Positions 34,564 to 44,997 of a DNA stretch of 48,056 bases are shown here, piece after piece. The stretch spans positions 1-48,056 of the forward strand of contig JANYFB010000114.1 in the NCBI GenBank assembly GCA_025362955.1, in the 5' to 3' direction. A model generated the notes under the pieces. The model was not told the origin of the DNA. It saw nothing but the letters and a program-made list of their open reading frames with translations, and did not search any database. Source of the stretch: Akkermansiaceae bacterium. GTDB lineage: Bacteria; Verrucomicrobiota; Verrucomicrobiia; Verrucomicrobiales; Akkermansiaceae. Each line of letters opens with the position of its first letter. Position 1 is the first letter of the stretch. The translations under genes and the position numbers were made by a program.

Positions 34564-35763
34564 GTGAATCCCATCTCATCTTCTCCCTCCGTTCCGAACC
34601 CTGACCTTGAAATCAAGGATGCCCAACTGATATTCAACCGGGTGTGGAAGGAGCTTGAGCAGGATCCCGGTCGGGAGAGCTTACTGTTTCCCAAGGAATT
34701 AATCCTGTTAGGCGGTGCGCCCGGTTCCGGCAAAGGAACGAATACCGCCTTCATCCGTGAGGTCCGCGGCATTTCCGCACCGCCGATCGTGATCAGTGAG
34801 TTGCTGGATTCTCCAGACGCTCGGAAAATCAAGGCGGGGGGCGGGATGGTCGGCGACGAGGAGGTGCTCCGCTTGCTACTGCGCGAACTATTCAAACCTC
34901 AATTCCGCGACAGCGCCGTGCTCGACGGTTTTCCCCGCACCACCGTGCAGGTCGAGTGTCTCAAAATGTTCTACGACCAGATGATTTCGCTGCGCCGCGA
35001 GTTCTCTAACACGCCTAAAGCCCATCATTTCCGCCAGCCGATTTTTCACATCATGGTGCTCTTCGTCGATGAAGCGGAAAGCATTGACCGCCAACTCAAG
35101 CGGGGCCGCGAAGCCTTGGCGCGAAATGCTGAGGTCGTCCAATCCGGCGTCGGAAAACTGGAGGAAGAACGAAATACTGACTTCGATCCTGATCTCGCCC
35201 GCAACCGCTACCGCACGTTTAAGGAAAAGACCTACGACGCACTCGTCTCGCTCAAACAGATTTTCCACTACCATTTCATCAACGCCCAGGCACCGATAGA
35301 AATTGTTCAACAGAATATCATCAGCGAGCTTGAATACCAAAGTTCGCTCGAACTCGACCCCCGCACCTATGACACCCTGCGACTCATCCCGCTGGCCGAT
35401 GAAATTGTGATGCAGGCCCGCCAAGAACTCGTCAACCGCCTGGACAGCTATCAGATCGAGCACCCGCTCCTGCTGCAATCGGTCGTCGATTTCATCCAGG
35501 GGAAAATGATGCCCATCATCAAACGCTATGCCGTCAGCGGTCGCACGATGATTAATACCGAGGACACACTTTTCCTGAATCCTGTCGCCATTGCCATCCT
35601 TATCGACATTTTCTCGGAGCGAGGATTCCGCGCCAGCGTCGATATCCACCGCCAAGAGATTCCTGAACGCTTCGATCTAACGACGGGAAAAATTGAGATG
35701 CGGGAGAAGCGCGTTTTCCGCATCACGATCCTCTTCGCCGGCTCGAAAATCCGGCGTGGTTGA
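34564..35763 (+). CDS. Adenylate-kinase-like protein with a large extra C-terminal domain
   Basis: The 399-residue product has a GTG start. The P-loop GGAPGSGKGTNTAF (about 50-63) and the NMP-kinase motif LDGFPRTTVQ (120-129) identify the adenylate/nucleoside-monophosphate kinase family. The core is interrupted by a long helical region (FHIMVLFVDEAESIDRQLKR, then ARNRYRTFKEKTYDALVSLK). A further ~150 residues (240-399) have no match I know. Typical adenylate kinases have about 215 residues, so roughly 180 are extra. It is not a housekeeping adk by length. The role could be nucleotide-linked signalling or polyphosphate use, but this is guesswork. Confidence 0.75.
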   Translation: MNPISSSPSVPNPDLEIKDAQLIFNRVWKELEQDPGRESLLFPKELILLGGAPGSGKGTNTAFIREVRGISAPPIVISELLDSPDARKIKAGGGMVGDEEVLRLLLRELFKPQFRDSAVLDGFPRTTVQVECLKMFYDQMISLRREFSNTPKAHHFRQPIFHIMVLFVDEAESIDRQLKRGREALARNAEVVQSGVGKLEEERNTDFDPDLARNRYRTFKEKTYDALVSLKQIFHYHFINAQAPIEIVQQNIISELEYQSSLELDPRTYDTLRLIPLADEIVMQARQELVNRLDSYQIEHPLLLQSVVDFIQGKMMPIIKRYAVSGRTMINTEDTLFLNPVAIAILIDIFSERGFRASVDIHRQEIPERFDLTTGKIEMREKRVFRITILFAGSKIRRG

Positions 35764-35815
35764 TCTCCGGGATGAGCAAACTCCCGTAGGAATTGACTCC
35801 GCTTCTTTGAAAAAT

Positions 35816-37303
35816 TCATCCGACATTCAAAACCATCTTGAAGCGCTGATACGCAGATTCCCAAGCTGCTGGTTTATCCGGTGTAAAGGTCTGGAACTCG
35901 AAAGAGCGGCGAATTAAATCCCGCCCGGCTTGGATGTCTGGCAAGTGGCCCGTGCCGATCATCTGGGTGATGACGTTGCCACAGGACGTGGCTTCCACCG
36001 GGCCTGCAACGAGTTTGATCCCCAGCGCATTCGCCGTCGCCTGGCTAAGGAGCTCGTTCTGGATGCCTCCACCTCCAGCGTGCAAACGATCAAACCCACA
36101 TCCTGTTAGTTGGCGGATGTGATCGTAAACCATCCGGTATTTCAGCGCCAAGGATTCGCTGGCCACCCGCAGCACCTGCCCCTTGTCACAAGGCACGGCT
36201 TGCCCGGTTTTCTCACACCAGGCTCGGATCTTGTCCGGCATTCCACCGGGACTCGCGAAGCTTGCGTCGTCCGGGTCGATAAATGCGGAAAACGGCGCGG
36301 CCTCCTTCGCCAGCGTCGCCATCTCCGCGTAGCTGAGTTTTTCCCCATCGAGATCCCACTGCCGTTTGCATTCCTGAATCAACCACAAGCCGCCGATGTT
36401 TTTCAAAAACCTAACACTTCCAGCCACTCCGAGCTCATTGCAAAACCCATGCTCTAACGCTTCCGGCGTGGTAATTGGCGCAAGCGTTTCCACGCCCATG
36501 ATCGACCATGTTCCCGACGAGAGCCAAAGATTCCCGCTTCCGCTCAGGGGAATTCCCGCGACTGCCGCCGCCGTGTCATGGCAAGCCGTGGCCACCACCG
36601 GAATCCCCGCCCGACCGATGACCCGGGCCACTTCGTCACGGATTGGCCCTAACACCGTGCCCGGTGTGACAATTTCTCCGAACAACCTGCGCGGCAGGGT
36701 TAGGGCGTCGATCAGCCCCCACGCCCAGTCTCCCGACTTCGCGTCGAGCAACTGCGAGGTGGAGGCGATGGTCTGCTCCACCGCCTGCCTGCCGGTCAGC
36801 CAATAGGCTAACAAATCTGGCACGAAAAGCAAGTGCTCGGCATTCATCAACGCCGGGCTTTTCCTCCGCGCCTCCGCTAGCAGATGAAGCGAGCTGTTAT
36901 AGAAATTCGTTTTTACCCCAGTTTGTGCATAGACCTCCGCCTCGGGCAGAATCGCGTGCATCGCTTCCGCCATGCCATCGGACCGAGGATCGCGATACTG
37001 ATGCGGCATTCCTAGCAGCTCTCCGTTAGAATCAACCAGCCCGAAATCACAGCCCCAAGTGTCAATGCCGATGGAGACGATGGATTCGCCATGCCGCTCC
37101 ACTGCCCGCCGCAGACCTTCGAGAATTTCCCGATAGAGTCCGACGATGTTCCAAAATGACCCGCCCGGCAGATCCGTCCCCGGATTGTCGAAACGATGGA
37201 CTTCCTCCAACTCCAGCGTGGAAAAATCCGTTTTCGCAGCGATCACGCGACCACTGCCCGCACCCAGATCCACAGCGATGAATACTTTTTTTCCTGAAGT
37301 CAT
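35816..37303 (-). CDS. rhaB: Rhamnulokinase
   Basis: The 495-residue FGGY-family kinase begins FIAVDLGAGSGRVIAA. The family segment SIGIDTWGCDFGLVD, then HQYRDPRSDGMAEAM, is diagnostic of rhamnulokinase, as are ACHDTAAAVAGIPL and WLSSGTWSIMGVE. The C-terminal HAGGGGIQNELLSQATAN is the ATP-binding end. It phosphorylates L-rhamnulose in rhamnose catabolism. No rhamnose isomerase or aldolase lies nearby, so the pathway would be scattered. An esterase gene starts 65 bases upstream on the same strand side, and the two may be separately expressed. Confidence 0.92.
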   Translation of the reverse strand: MTSGKKVFIAVDLGAGSGRVIAAKTDFSTLELEEVHRFDNPGTDLPGGSFWNIVGLYREILEGLRRAVERHGESIVSIGIDTWGCDFGLVDSNGELLGMPHQYRDPRSDGMAEAMHAILPEAEVYAQTGVKTNFYNSSLHLLAEARRKSPALMNAEHLLFVPDLLAYWLTGRQAVEQTIASTSQLLDAKSGDWAWGLIDALTLPRRLFGEIVTPGTVLGPIRDEVARVIGRAGIPVVATACHDTAAAVAGIPLSGSGNLWLSSGTWSIMGVETLAPITTPEALEHGFCNELGVAGSVRFLKNIGGLWLIQECKRQWDLDGEKLSYAEMATLAKEAAPFSAFIDPDDASFASPGGMPDKIRAWCEKTGQAVPCDKGQVLRVASESLALKYRMVYDHIRQLTGCGFDRLHAGGGGIQNELLSQATANALGIKLVAGPVEATSCGNVITQMIGTGHLPDIQAGRDLIRRSFEFQTFTPDKPAAWESAYQRFKMVLNVG

Positions 37304-37368
37304 TTTTTGAAATTGGACTTATGTCACATCGTTTTTCAACCCTATCCTGCTTGCAATGCCGAAACGGA

Positions 37369-38466
37369 CTAAGGCCGGAACAATAAGGGCGCGAAGTCAC
37401 GCAGATAGCCGCGCCAGACAGTCCATTCATGGGCTCCTTCGGTCACTGTCCAACGCTGGTGGACGCCGTGCTTCTGCAGAAGCTCATGAAATTGCTCCGC
37501 CTCCTTGAGTAAGTCATCGTCTTTTCCGATAGAAATCCACAGGAGCTTAACCTCGTCGTTCAGGCTTTTGTTCTTCAATCCCGCCCCCACGAGATCTTCC
37601 GCCGATGGGACGTAGGCACTCATGCCGCCAATATATGCGAACATTTCCGGATGATTGATTCCGATTTCTAACGATTGCATCCCACCCATCGACAGACCGT
37701 TGATCGCACGTCCTGCGGCTGTCGGAATCGTGCGGTAGCCTGAGTCCACTAGCGGCACCACCGAGCCAAGCACGTCCGCTTCAAACTTGATGAAGTTTGC
37801 CTTGTGATCGCCCTCCTCCTCTTGCAAGTCCGCATGTCCATCAGGCATCACTAACAACATCGGCACGGCTTTGCCCTCGGCGATGAGATTGTCCAAAATC
37901 AAATGGGCGCGCCCAAACTCCGTCCATGTCGCTTCTGTATCGCCTGTGCCGTGAAAAAGATAGAGAACCGGATAACGACGCCCCGCCTCCTGATCATAGC
38001 CGGGCGGGGTATAGACCCTTAATCGGCGCAAGCGCTTGAGGGACTGGGAATAGTAACTGTGCAAATGGACCGTCCCGTGGAGCACATTTCTCCATTGATA
38101 GAATAATGGCGTATCCGTGGTGATTTCCAACGAACTGGTATAAGGATTCCTTTCTGGTTTCACCGCCGGATTTGAAGGGTCGATCATTTGTTCGCCATCG
38201 ACCATGAAACTATAATCGTAAATTCCAGGATCAATCGGCCCCACCGTAACCGCCCAAACCGCTTGCGGACCTTTTTTCATTTCCACCATGGTGCGGTGGA
38301 TTCCCTTGAGTTTCACCGTCTTGGCGGTTGGGTCTTGGAAACGGAAAATCACGCGGCGGTCTTCGAGAATCTGAGGCGAATCTGGCGGCTCGTCTGCGGG
38401 TGCCTTTCCTAACATCAATACCACCGCCAAAATGGGCGCGAACCGAGCGATCATGAGCTTACTCAA
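37369..38466 (-). CDS. Secreted CE1-like esterase with N-terminal beta domain
   Basis: The 365-residue product starts with a signal peptide (MIARFAPILAVVLMLGKAPA after the first four residues). Residues about 30-120 form a CBM48/Ig-like domain (RRVIFRFQDPTAKTVKLKGI, then YDYSFMVDGEQMIDPSNPA). The esterase domain has YPVLYLFHGTGDTEATW, the nucleophile elbow INGLSMGGMQSL and HEWTVWRGYLRDFAPLLF with the catalytic histidine. Relatives are feruloyl or enterochelin-type esterases. A role in removing acyl groups from plant polysaccharide is plausible, and it would fit the secreted amylase and rhamnulokinase nearby. Confidence 0.85.
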   Translation of the reverse strand: MSKLMIARFAPILAVVLMLGKAPADEPPDSPQILEDRRVIFRFQDPTAKTVKLKGIHRTMVEMKKGPQAVWAVTVGPIDPGIYDYSFMVDGEQMIDPSNPAVKPERNPYTSSLEITTDTPLFYQWRNVLHGTVHLHSYYSQSLKRLRRLRVYTPPGYDQEAGRRYPVLYLFHGTGDTEATWTEFGRAHLILDNLIAEGKAVPMLLVMPDGHADLQEEEGDHKANFIKFEADVLGSVVPLVDSGYRTIPTAAGRAINGLSMGGMQSLEIGINHPEMFAYIGGMSAYVPSAEDLVGAGLKNKSLNDEVKLLWISIGKDDDLLKEAEQFHELLQKHGVHQRWTVTEGAHEWTVWRGYLRDFAPLLFRP

Positions 38467-38620
38467 GACCGATTTTCACCAATTTCCAGCTCTTTCGCGA
38501 GTTTGGCTTTCGTCATTGCCAAGCGGCGCGATTCAGTTTTCGCGGGACACGAGTGCTTTTTCTATCCGTCAAAGCATTTCCCTTGGCGAAATCCTCCTGC
38601 GGGATTAGAAAACCCGCGCC

Positions 38621-38728
38621 ATGACCCGCTCTTCCATCGAACTTGCCGCGAAGATTTACATCTTCACGCTGTCCTGCGTCTTCATTTGGGCAGTGACCAA
38701 AGTGCTCGCACAAATGGGTTTAATGTAA
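38621..38728 (+). CDS. 35-residue single-span membrane protein
   Basis: This is a short frame starting MTRSSIELAAKIYIFTLSCV and ending AQMGLM. One hydrophobic segment (IYIFTLSCVFIWAVTKVLA) would cross the membrane. Immediately upstream is a small hairpin, GCGGG (38599-38603) with CCCGC (38613-38617). No clear Shine-Dalgarno sequence is seen. The gene is divergent from the esterase and converges on the nuclease gene. No family is known to me. A conserved counterpart in related genomes would be needed to confirm it. Confidence 0.45.
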   Translation: MTRSSIELAAKIYIFTLSCVFIWAVTKVLAQMGLM

Positions 38729-38736
38729 TCTCGGGA

Positions 38737-39303
38737 CTATTTCCAATCCACGGGAATCTCGGCGATCCGACCGTTTTTATCGTCATACTTAATCAATCCG
38801 TGGTGGAGGGCATGTTCATGGACGAAGCGGGTAACCTTCACATCAAAGGCACAGTATTCGGCGATTTTTCGGAGCGGCTCGAATTCACCGGATTTCTTGT
38901 GCTCTTGCCACCAGCGCAGCGCGTCGAGTCCATCTGCGGTCTTGCCAGTGCCAAGTGAGGCGGACGCTACGGCATCGAGCTTGAGGCGAAATCCCACAAT
39001 TTTTTCTAACTCCAGCATCATATCGAGGTTGATTGTTTGCTCGGCCAACGTGTGAAAAACGTAGGGCTGGAGCACCGGATAATCGAACTGAAGATGATTC
39101 CAGCCCACGACGAGATCGGCCCGGACAAGTTCCTCGCCGAGCTTCTCCATCTCATTTTCCGCATAGATTTCATAAGATCCTCGCGCGGTGCTATAGGTGA
39201 CGCCGACCGACACCTGCATTTTGTCCTTATGCATGGAACCTCCCACATCGCCGAAGCTGCGCTGCGTTTCCAAATCGAAATAGACGATATTTTTCCCGGC
39301 CAC
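38737..39303 (-). CDS. RNase H-fold 3'-5' exonuclease-like protein
   Basis: The 188-residue product has a GTG start. It opens with IVYFDLETQRSFGDVGG, the exo I motif (D-x-E) of the DnaQ/RNase H superfamily, then VVGWNHLQFDYPVLQPYV (exo II region) and AEYCAFDVKVTRFVHEHAL (exo III region with the late aspartate). It resembles the YprB-like RNase_H_2 group, which is poorly characterised. The gene starts 97 bases after the HlyD-type gene ends. The substrate, DNA or RNA, is unknown. Confidence 0.78.
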   Translation of the reverse strand: MAGKNIVYFDLETQRSFGDVGGSMHKDKMQVSVGVTYSTARGSYEIYAENEMEKLGEELVRADLVVGWNHLQFDYPVLQPYVFHTLAEQTINLDMMLELEKIVGFRLKLDAVASASLGTGKTADGLDALRWWQEHKKSGEFEPLRKIAEYCAFDVKVTRFVHEHALHHGLIKYDDKNGRIAEIPVDWK

Positions 39304-39400
39304 GGCTTCTTGTAACGGGCGGGGCGGCCCTCCGGCAAGCCGGATGCTTCGATGGAGAGTGGAATGAGTCCAACAGAACTGGCGAGAAAAAGGACTGGAT

Positions 39401-40663
39401 TCACTCTTCTCGCTTTTTCACGGCCGTCCCGTCCTTCACGGAATCCGGGGGATGGAGTAGCACTTCATCCCCAGCTTGTAAGCCCGATAGAATTTGCGTG
39501 AAGCGCCCGTCGGAGTGACCTGCTTCGATGGAGGTGAGCATCGCCCTGCCAGCATGATAGAGGTAGGCTTTCCACGCATTGCCCTCGCGAAACAAGGCTC
39601 CGGCAGGGACGACCGGAACCTTATCAGAATGCCAAACGGCCACGCGGACCTCGACTCGGAATCGGTCTCCCAAGGTCTTTGCCGCGTCCGGGAAATTCAC
39701 GAGTTCGCTGAGCACAATGACTCGTTGCTCCTCGACGCCGAGGGCAGAAATTTTCGTGAATGCGGCGGGTTCCACTCGCCGCACTCGACCTGTTAGCGCG
39801 GTTTCCCCGCCCCATTGTTCAATCTCCACCGCGTCGCCAGGATGGATGGTCACGGCATCGCGCGAGAGAATTTCCGCCTCAATTTCGAGATCGTTAGGAT
39901 CCCCAATTTCTAAAATCTGCGTGCCCGGCGAAACGACCATTTCGCTCTCTTGCATGACCTTGAGCACGCGCCCGGAAACTGGGGATTTCACCTCTATCAG
40001 ATTTCCCGAGCTGTTGGATGCGGGTCGATCCAAGGCGGCACGGGCTTGGGCGAGTTCATAGTCGATCACCTGAAGCGCAAACTCACCTGCCCGGACTTCG
40101 GCGGCCCGCATCGACGCTTCGCCTTCCATCTTGTCGCGGTCTGCTTGGGAAACGGTGCCTTCGCGGGTGACCGAGCGGAAGCGCTCGCGGTCGGCCTGCG
40201 CCATTTTTGAGATGGCACGTTTCGCTTCAAGGGATTCGGCGGCCTGCTTGCGGGATGCTTCGCGCATGGAGACAACCGCCTCCGCCTCGGCGCGCGCCCG
40301 TGGATCCAGTAAGGGCGGAGCGACGGGCTCGATTGTGGTTAGAAGTGTGTCACCTGCCTTGACATCATCACCTGGCTTGAGGGCCAAACGGCGCATTTTT
40401 CCTGCAAGAGGAGCTGCGACCACATAACGATTTCTAACACGAGTTTTGCCTTCCTCGGAAACCCGGACGGTCAGCGGTCCCAGAGCAACGACTCCGGTTT
40501 CAATGACAACCGGCTTCGGCCACAGACCCCAAACGATCAAGGCTAGAAGTATGAGGCAGCCCAGCCAGGGCAGGGCGCGTTTGAGTAAATTCTTCCCCGA
40601 TGGATTGCGCTTGGTTTCCCACGGAGCGCTGCCTGCGGAACTATCGGAGTCGGGAGTGGCCAT
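39401..40663 (-). CDS. HlyD/RND-type periplasmic adaptor protein
   Basis: The 420-residue product has a 25-residue cytoplasmic start, a membrane segment (ALPWLGCLILLALIVWGLW) and then the barrel-sandwich layout of membrane fusion proteins. Lipoyl-like halves are seen in KMRRLALKPGDDVKAGDTLL and VKSPVSGRVLKVMQESEMVV, with a coiled-coil hairpin between them (about residues 125-215). The C-terminal beta-barrel includes PVVPAGALFREGNAWKAYLY. The start ATG at 40663 is preferred over an upstream TTG. No partner permease or ATPase is next to it, so the transported compound and the partner are unknown. Confidence 0.82.
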   Translation of the reverse strand: MATPDSDSSAGSAPWETKRNPSGKNLLKRALPWLGCLILLALIVWGLWPKPVVIETGVVALGPLTVRVSEEGKTRVRNRYVVAAPLAGKMRRLALKPGDDVKAGDTLLTTIEPVAPPLLDPRARAEAEAVVSMREASRKQAAESLEAKRAISKMAQADRERFRSVTREGTVSQADRDKMEGEASMRAAEVRAGEFALQVIDYELAQARAALDRPASNSSGNLIEVKSPVSGRVLKVMQESEMVVSPGTQILEIGDPNDLEIEAEILSRDAVTIHPGDAVEIEQWGGETALTGRVRRVEPAAFTKISALGVEEQRVIVLSELVNFPDAAKTLGDRFRVEVRVAVWHSDKVPVVPAGALFREGNAWKAYLYHAGRAMLTSIEAGHSDGRFTQILSGLQAGDEVLLHPPDSVKDGTAVKKREE

Positions 40664-40824
40664 GAGTGCTTGCAACTGGTCATAATCGAGATGGAGGCAA
40701 GTTTCAAGACGCCAACCCCGTCGGGTGTGCTTCGCCTAAACCACGGGCGCGGTGAGTCGGCGAAACCTGTCCTTTCGATCCCCTATCAGCCGGGAAGTCG
40801 CACTACCTTCCAGTGACGAATTTT

Positions 40825-43515
40825 TCAATAAGTTTTCAGCCACTCGATGACGTCGGCCACATCCTGCGCGGTCATTCCAAGCTGATCCGCACCGAGCATC
40901 AACGACCGATCCATGTCCTTGCGACTGGCAATTTGATTTTTCGGAACCCGCTGGGTGGTGCCGCCGGTGGAGATGATGATGACAGGATCACCGTCGGCGA
41001 TGATGTGTCCGTCGATCCATTTTCCATCCTTGAGATTGATCGCCGTCCCTTCGAAGCCGTGGGATATGTCTGCCGAAGGTGTTACAATCGACTTGGCGAT
41101 GACTTCAGGCGGTTGGCGACTGGCAAATCCTTTGAGGGCAGGGCCGTAATCAGGACCAGCTTCACCGATTTTGTGGCACATGATGCAGCGTCCGGCAGCG
41201 AGCTTTCCGCGTGCCGCGTCCCCTTTCAGTGCCAACACATCGGCAGGGGTAAACTTGGTGGTGGCGGGTTTTTCAGGGACCGTAATCTCCACGAGTTGGG
41301 CGGCTTTTTCTAGCAGGCCGTGTTTTTCCATCTCTGCGCGAAGTCCCATGGAAGACCATTCCCCATCACTGAGATTTTTGAGCCACCACAAGGCCTGATC
41401 CCTAACAGCCGACCCCTTGGCGGCGAGCTCCATGAGCGCATCCGCAGAAACCCGTGAAGTGATGAAGGCGATGGAATCGACCGCGAACTTGCGCTGCTCG
41501 GTAGTTAGATTCTCGGCTGTAGCGCGAGTTTTCAGAGAAGGCACGGCGGCCTCCGGCATCAACCGCCAAGTGAGACGGGCGAAGGTATCCGACCACTCGC
41601 CCGGTGCGCCGGGTTGCATTTTCTGGCCGATTGCTTTCCAAAGCTCCTCGGCATTGTGCCCCGCTCCAATGCCGAGCGAGTCCAGATAGGCGCGATCTTT
41701 TCCATCGTATTGGATTGCCACCGCCACCAGAACATCGCGTGCTTCCTCGAATTTGCGATATCGCATGGACAACGCCGCCTCCGCACGGACTTCGGGCGCT
41801 GGGTCGTTAGAAAGTTTGCGGGCGTAAGGCAAATCGTCGATCACACCATCCGTCCGCCGGATTGCCCGGAATGCCGTTAGACGCGTGGCGGCATCCTTGC
41901 TAATAATCAGAGAGCTCAACTTCGCCATTCCTTTTTCGCCAAGATACGGCATCAACCAAATCCCCCGGGATGCGACGTAGGGATTGGGGTCTTCGAGGAC
42001 TTTCGCCACGGCATCATAAGCGGCGGCTCCTGCGGATTTCAGCTTCTGATAGCCAAGTGAACGGACATTGACGGTCGGAGATTTCAAGGCAAGGATAGCG
42101 CCTTCCATGGTGCCGAGATCGACCTTGGGCAGGACCGATTTGAAGCCTTTCGGGGCGATGCGATAAATAATCCCCGAGGCAGCTTCGTCCTGAGTATCGT
42201 GACCACCGACGCGAGGATCGGTCCAATCCGCCACGTAGAGCGCCCCATCAGGACCGACACAGACATCGGACGGGCGGAAGGTGAATTTGAGGGTTTCCGC
42301 CTCAGGAGAGTCGGCCTTCTTTTTCACGCCGCCGGTGAAGTCGGCACCATCGAAATTTTTCTCGGGATTCGTGGTTACGAAATCGTTGCGGTCGAACTTG
42401 AAGTCCGCGCCGTCCAAGGCGGGCTGATAGGAGAAAATCACATTGCGGGCTGGCTCGCAGGAGAACAGCGTGCCGGTGTATTTTTCACCGAGAGCACCAT
42501 TTTCATAGAAGGCGATTCCCGTGGGCGAGCCACCGCCATAGACATCGCCCGCAGGCATGGTTCCGGGATTTTCCTGCCGCCACTCGGCCACCGCCGTCTT
42601 TTGGCCCGGGCGCTTGTCGGCGTTCCAATCGCGTTTGCCATCTTTGGAAAAATAGCCCGCATTTCCGTGTTCGATAATGTGGGTGACGCGGCAGGCTGGT
42701 GGATCATCGTTGTCGTTTTGGAAAACGTAGCCGCGTGAGTTGATCGTCTGTTCATACGAGTTTCTGTAGCCGTTTCCGATCACCTCCGCGTGGGTCGCAT
42801 CTGGGTTCATGCGGACGGTAAATCCGCCCACATACACGAAACCATCATCGCTTTTCTGCCCCGCGACGGACTTGGTATCGACCGGCCATTCGCCGCCGCC
42901 GCTTTTATAATAGGCGCCGCCGACACGGAAGGTTTTGCCGGACTTATCGGTGAAGATACCATCCGTATTTCCTTGGTTGAAATACCACTTCCCGTCCGGT
43001 CCGGCAGTAAGCGAGTGCAGCGAGTGGTCGTGATTTTTTCCGTTGAAACCCGTGAGTAAAACCTCGCGGGTGTCGCCGGATGCAGGGTCGAATTTTCCGT
43101 CACGGTTCACGTCCGTGAGCTTGAGCAAATTCGGCGGCTGGGAAACGATAACCACATTGTCGAACACCGCGATGCCAAGTGGAGAAACAAGTTCTGGATC
43201 CTGCCAGAAGACCTTGGAACTGTCCGCTTTTCCATCGCCATCGGTGTCTTCAAGAATGACGACACGATCACCCGCCGCTTGACGCCCGGCTTTGTTGCGG
43301 TAATTCACTCCCTCAGTAACCCAGACCCGTCCTTTGTGGTCGATGTCCATGTTCGTTGGGTTGAAAAGTGCGGGCGAGGTCGCCCAAGGAGTGATTTCCA
43401 AACCCTCCGGCAGCACAAATGAAGCGAGCGGCATCGCCGGTGGCTCTTGGCTCGGGGCCCACGCATGGGCGAAGGAAGCAGTCGCAAGGATCAAGAAGGG
43501 TTGGAAGACTTTCAT
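40825..43515 (-). CDS. PVC-type heme c protein with beta-propeller-like N-terminus and HEAT-like repeats
   Basis: The 896-residue product has a signal peptide (MKVFQPFLILATASFAHAWA). The N-terminal ~450 residues are a propeller-like dehydrogenase domain (NPTNMDIDHKGRVWVTEGVN, then CVGPDGALYVADWTDPRVGG). A series of HEAT-like repeats follows (DPNPYVASRGIWLMPYLG, then DPAPEVRAEAALSMRYRKFE). The C-terminal domain carries one heme c site, GRCIMCHKIGEAGPDYGP, with a late methionine as possible ligand. In PVC genomes this is the 'membrane-bound dehydrogenase' type, usually annotated without known substrate. The first ~18 residues are typical for export. Confidence 0.85.
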   Translation of the reverse strand: MKVFQPFLILATASFAHAWAPSQEPPAMPLASFVLPEGLEITPWATSPALFNPTNMDIDHKGRVWVTEGVNYRNKAGRQAAGDRVVILEDTDGDGKADSSKVFWQDPELVSPLGIAVFDNVVIVSQPPNLLKLTDVNRDGKFDPASGDTREVLLTGFNGKNHDHSLHSLTAGPDGKWYFNQGNTDGIFTDKSGKTFRVGGAYYKSGGGEWPVDTKSVAGQKSDDGFVYVGGFTVRMNPDATHAEVIGNGYRNSYEQTINSRGYVFQNDNDDPPACRVTHIIEHGNAGYFSKDGKRDWNADKRPGQKTAVAEWRQENPGTMPAGDVYGGGSPTGIAFYENGALGEKYTGTLFSCEPARNVIFSYQPALDGADFKFDRNDFVTTNPEKNFDGADFTGGVKKKADSPEAETLKFTFRPSDVCVGPDGALYVADWTDPRVGGHDTQDEAASGIIYRIAPKGFKSVLPKVDLGTMEGAILALKSPTVNVRSLGYQKLKSAGAAAYDAVAKVLEDPNPYVASRGIWLMPYLGEKGMAKLSSLIISKDAATRLTAFRAIRRTDGVIDDLPYARKLSNDPAPEVRAEAALSMRYRKFEEARDVLVAVAIQYDGKDRAYLDSLGIGAGHNAEELWKAIGQKMQPGAPGEWSDTFARLTWRLMPEAAVPSLKTRATAENLTTEQRKFAVDSIAFITSRVSADALMELAAKGSAVRDQALWWLKNLSDGEWSSMGLRAEMEKHGLLEKAAQLVEITVPEKPATTKFTPADVLALKGDAARGKLAAGRCIMCHKIGEAGPDYGPALKGFASRQPPEVIAKSIVTPSADISHGFEGTAINLKDGKWIDGHIIADGDPVIIISTGGTTQRVPKNQIASRKDMDRSLMLGADQLGMTAQDVADVIEWLKTY

Positions 43516-43621
43516 AACTTGGGTTGTTCTTGGGGATGCTATTACCGGCTTTCAGCGGGTCAACTATCAACAAATCCACGCCCTGCTTTGACAATCCGCA
43601 ACCCGCTGGCTATCGAAACCC

Positions 43622-44983
<1,362 letters not shown>

Positions 44984-44997
44984 TCCATTTCTACTCC

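Noticed and set aside
39018-39404. Frame with GTG start overlapping the HlyD-type gene's stop
   Set aside because: It is out of frame with the nuclease that has the exonuclease motifs in the same DNA, and it has no domain of its own.
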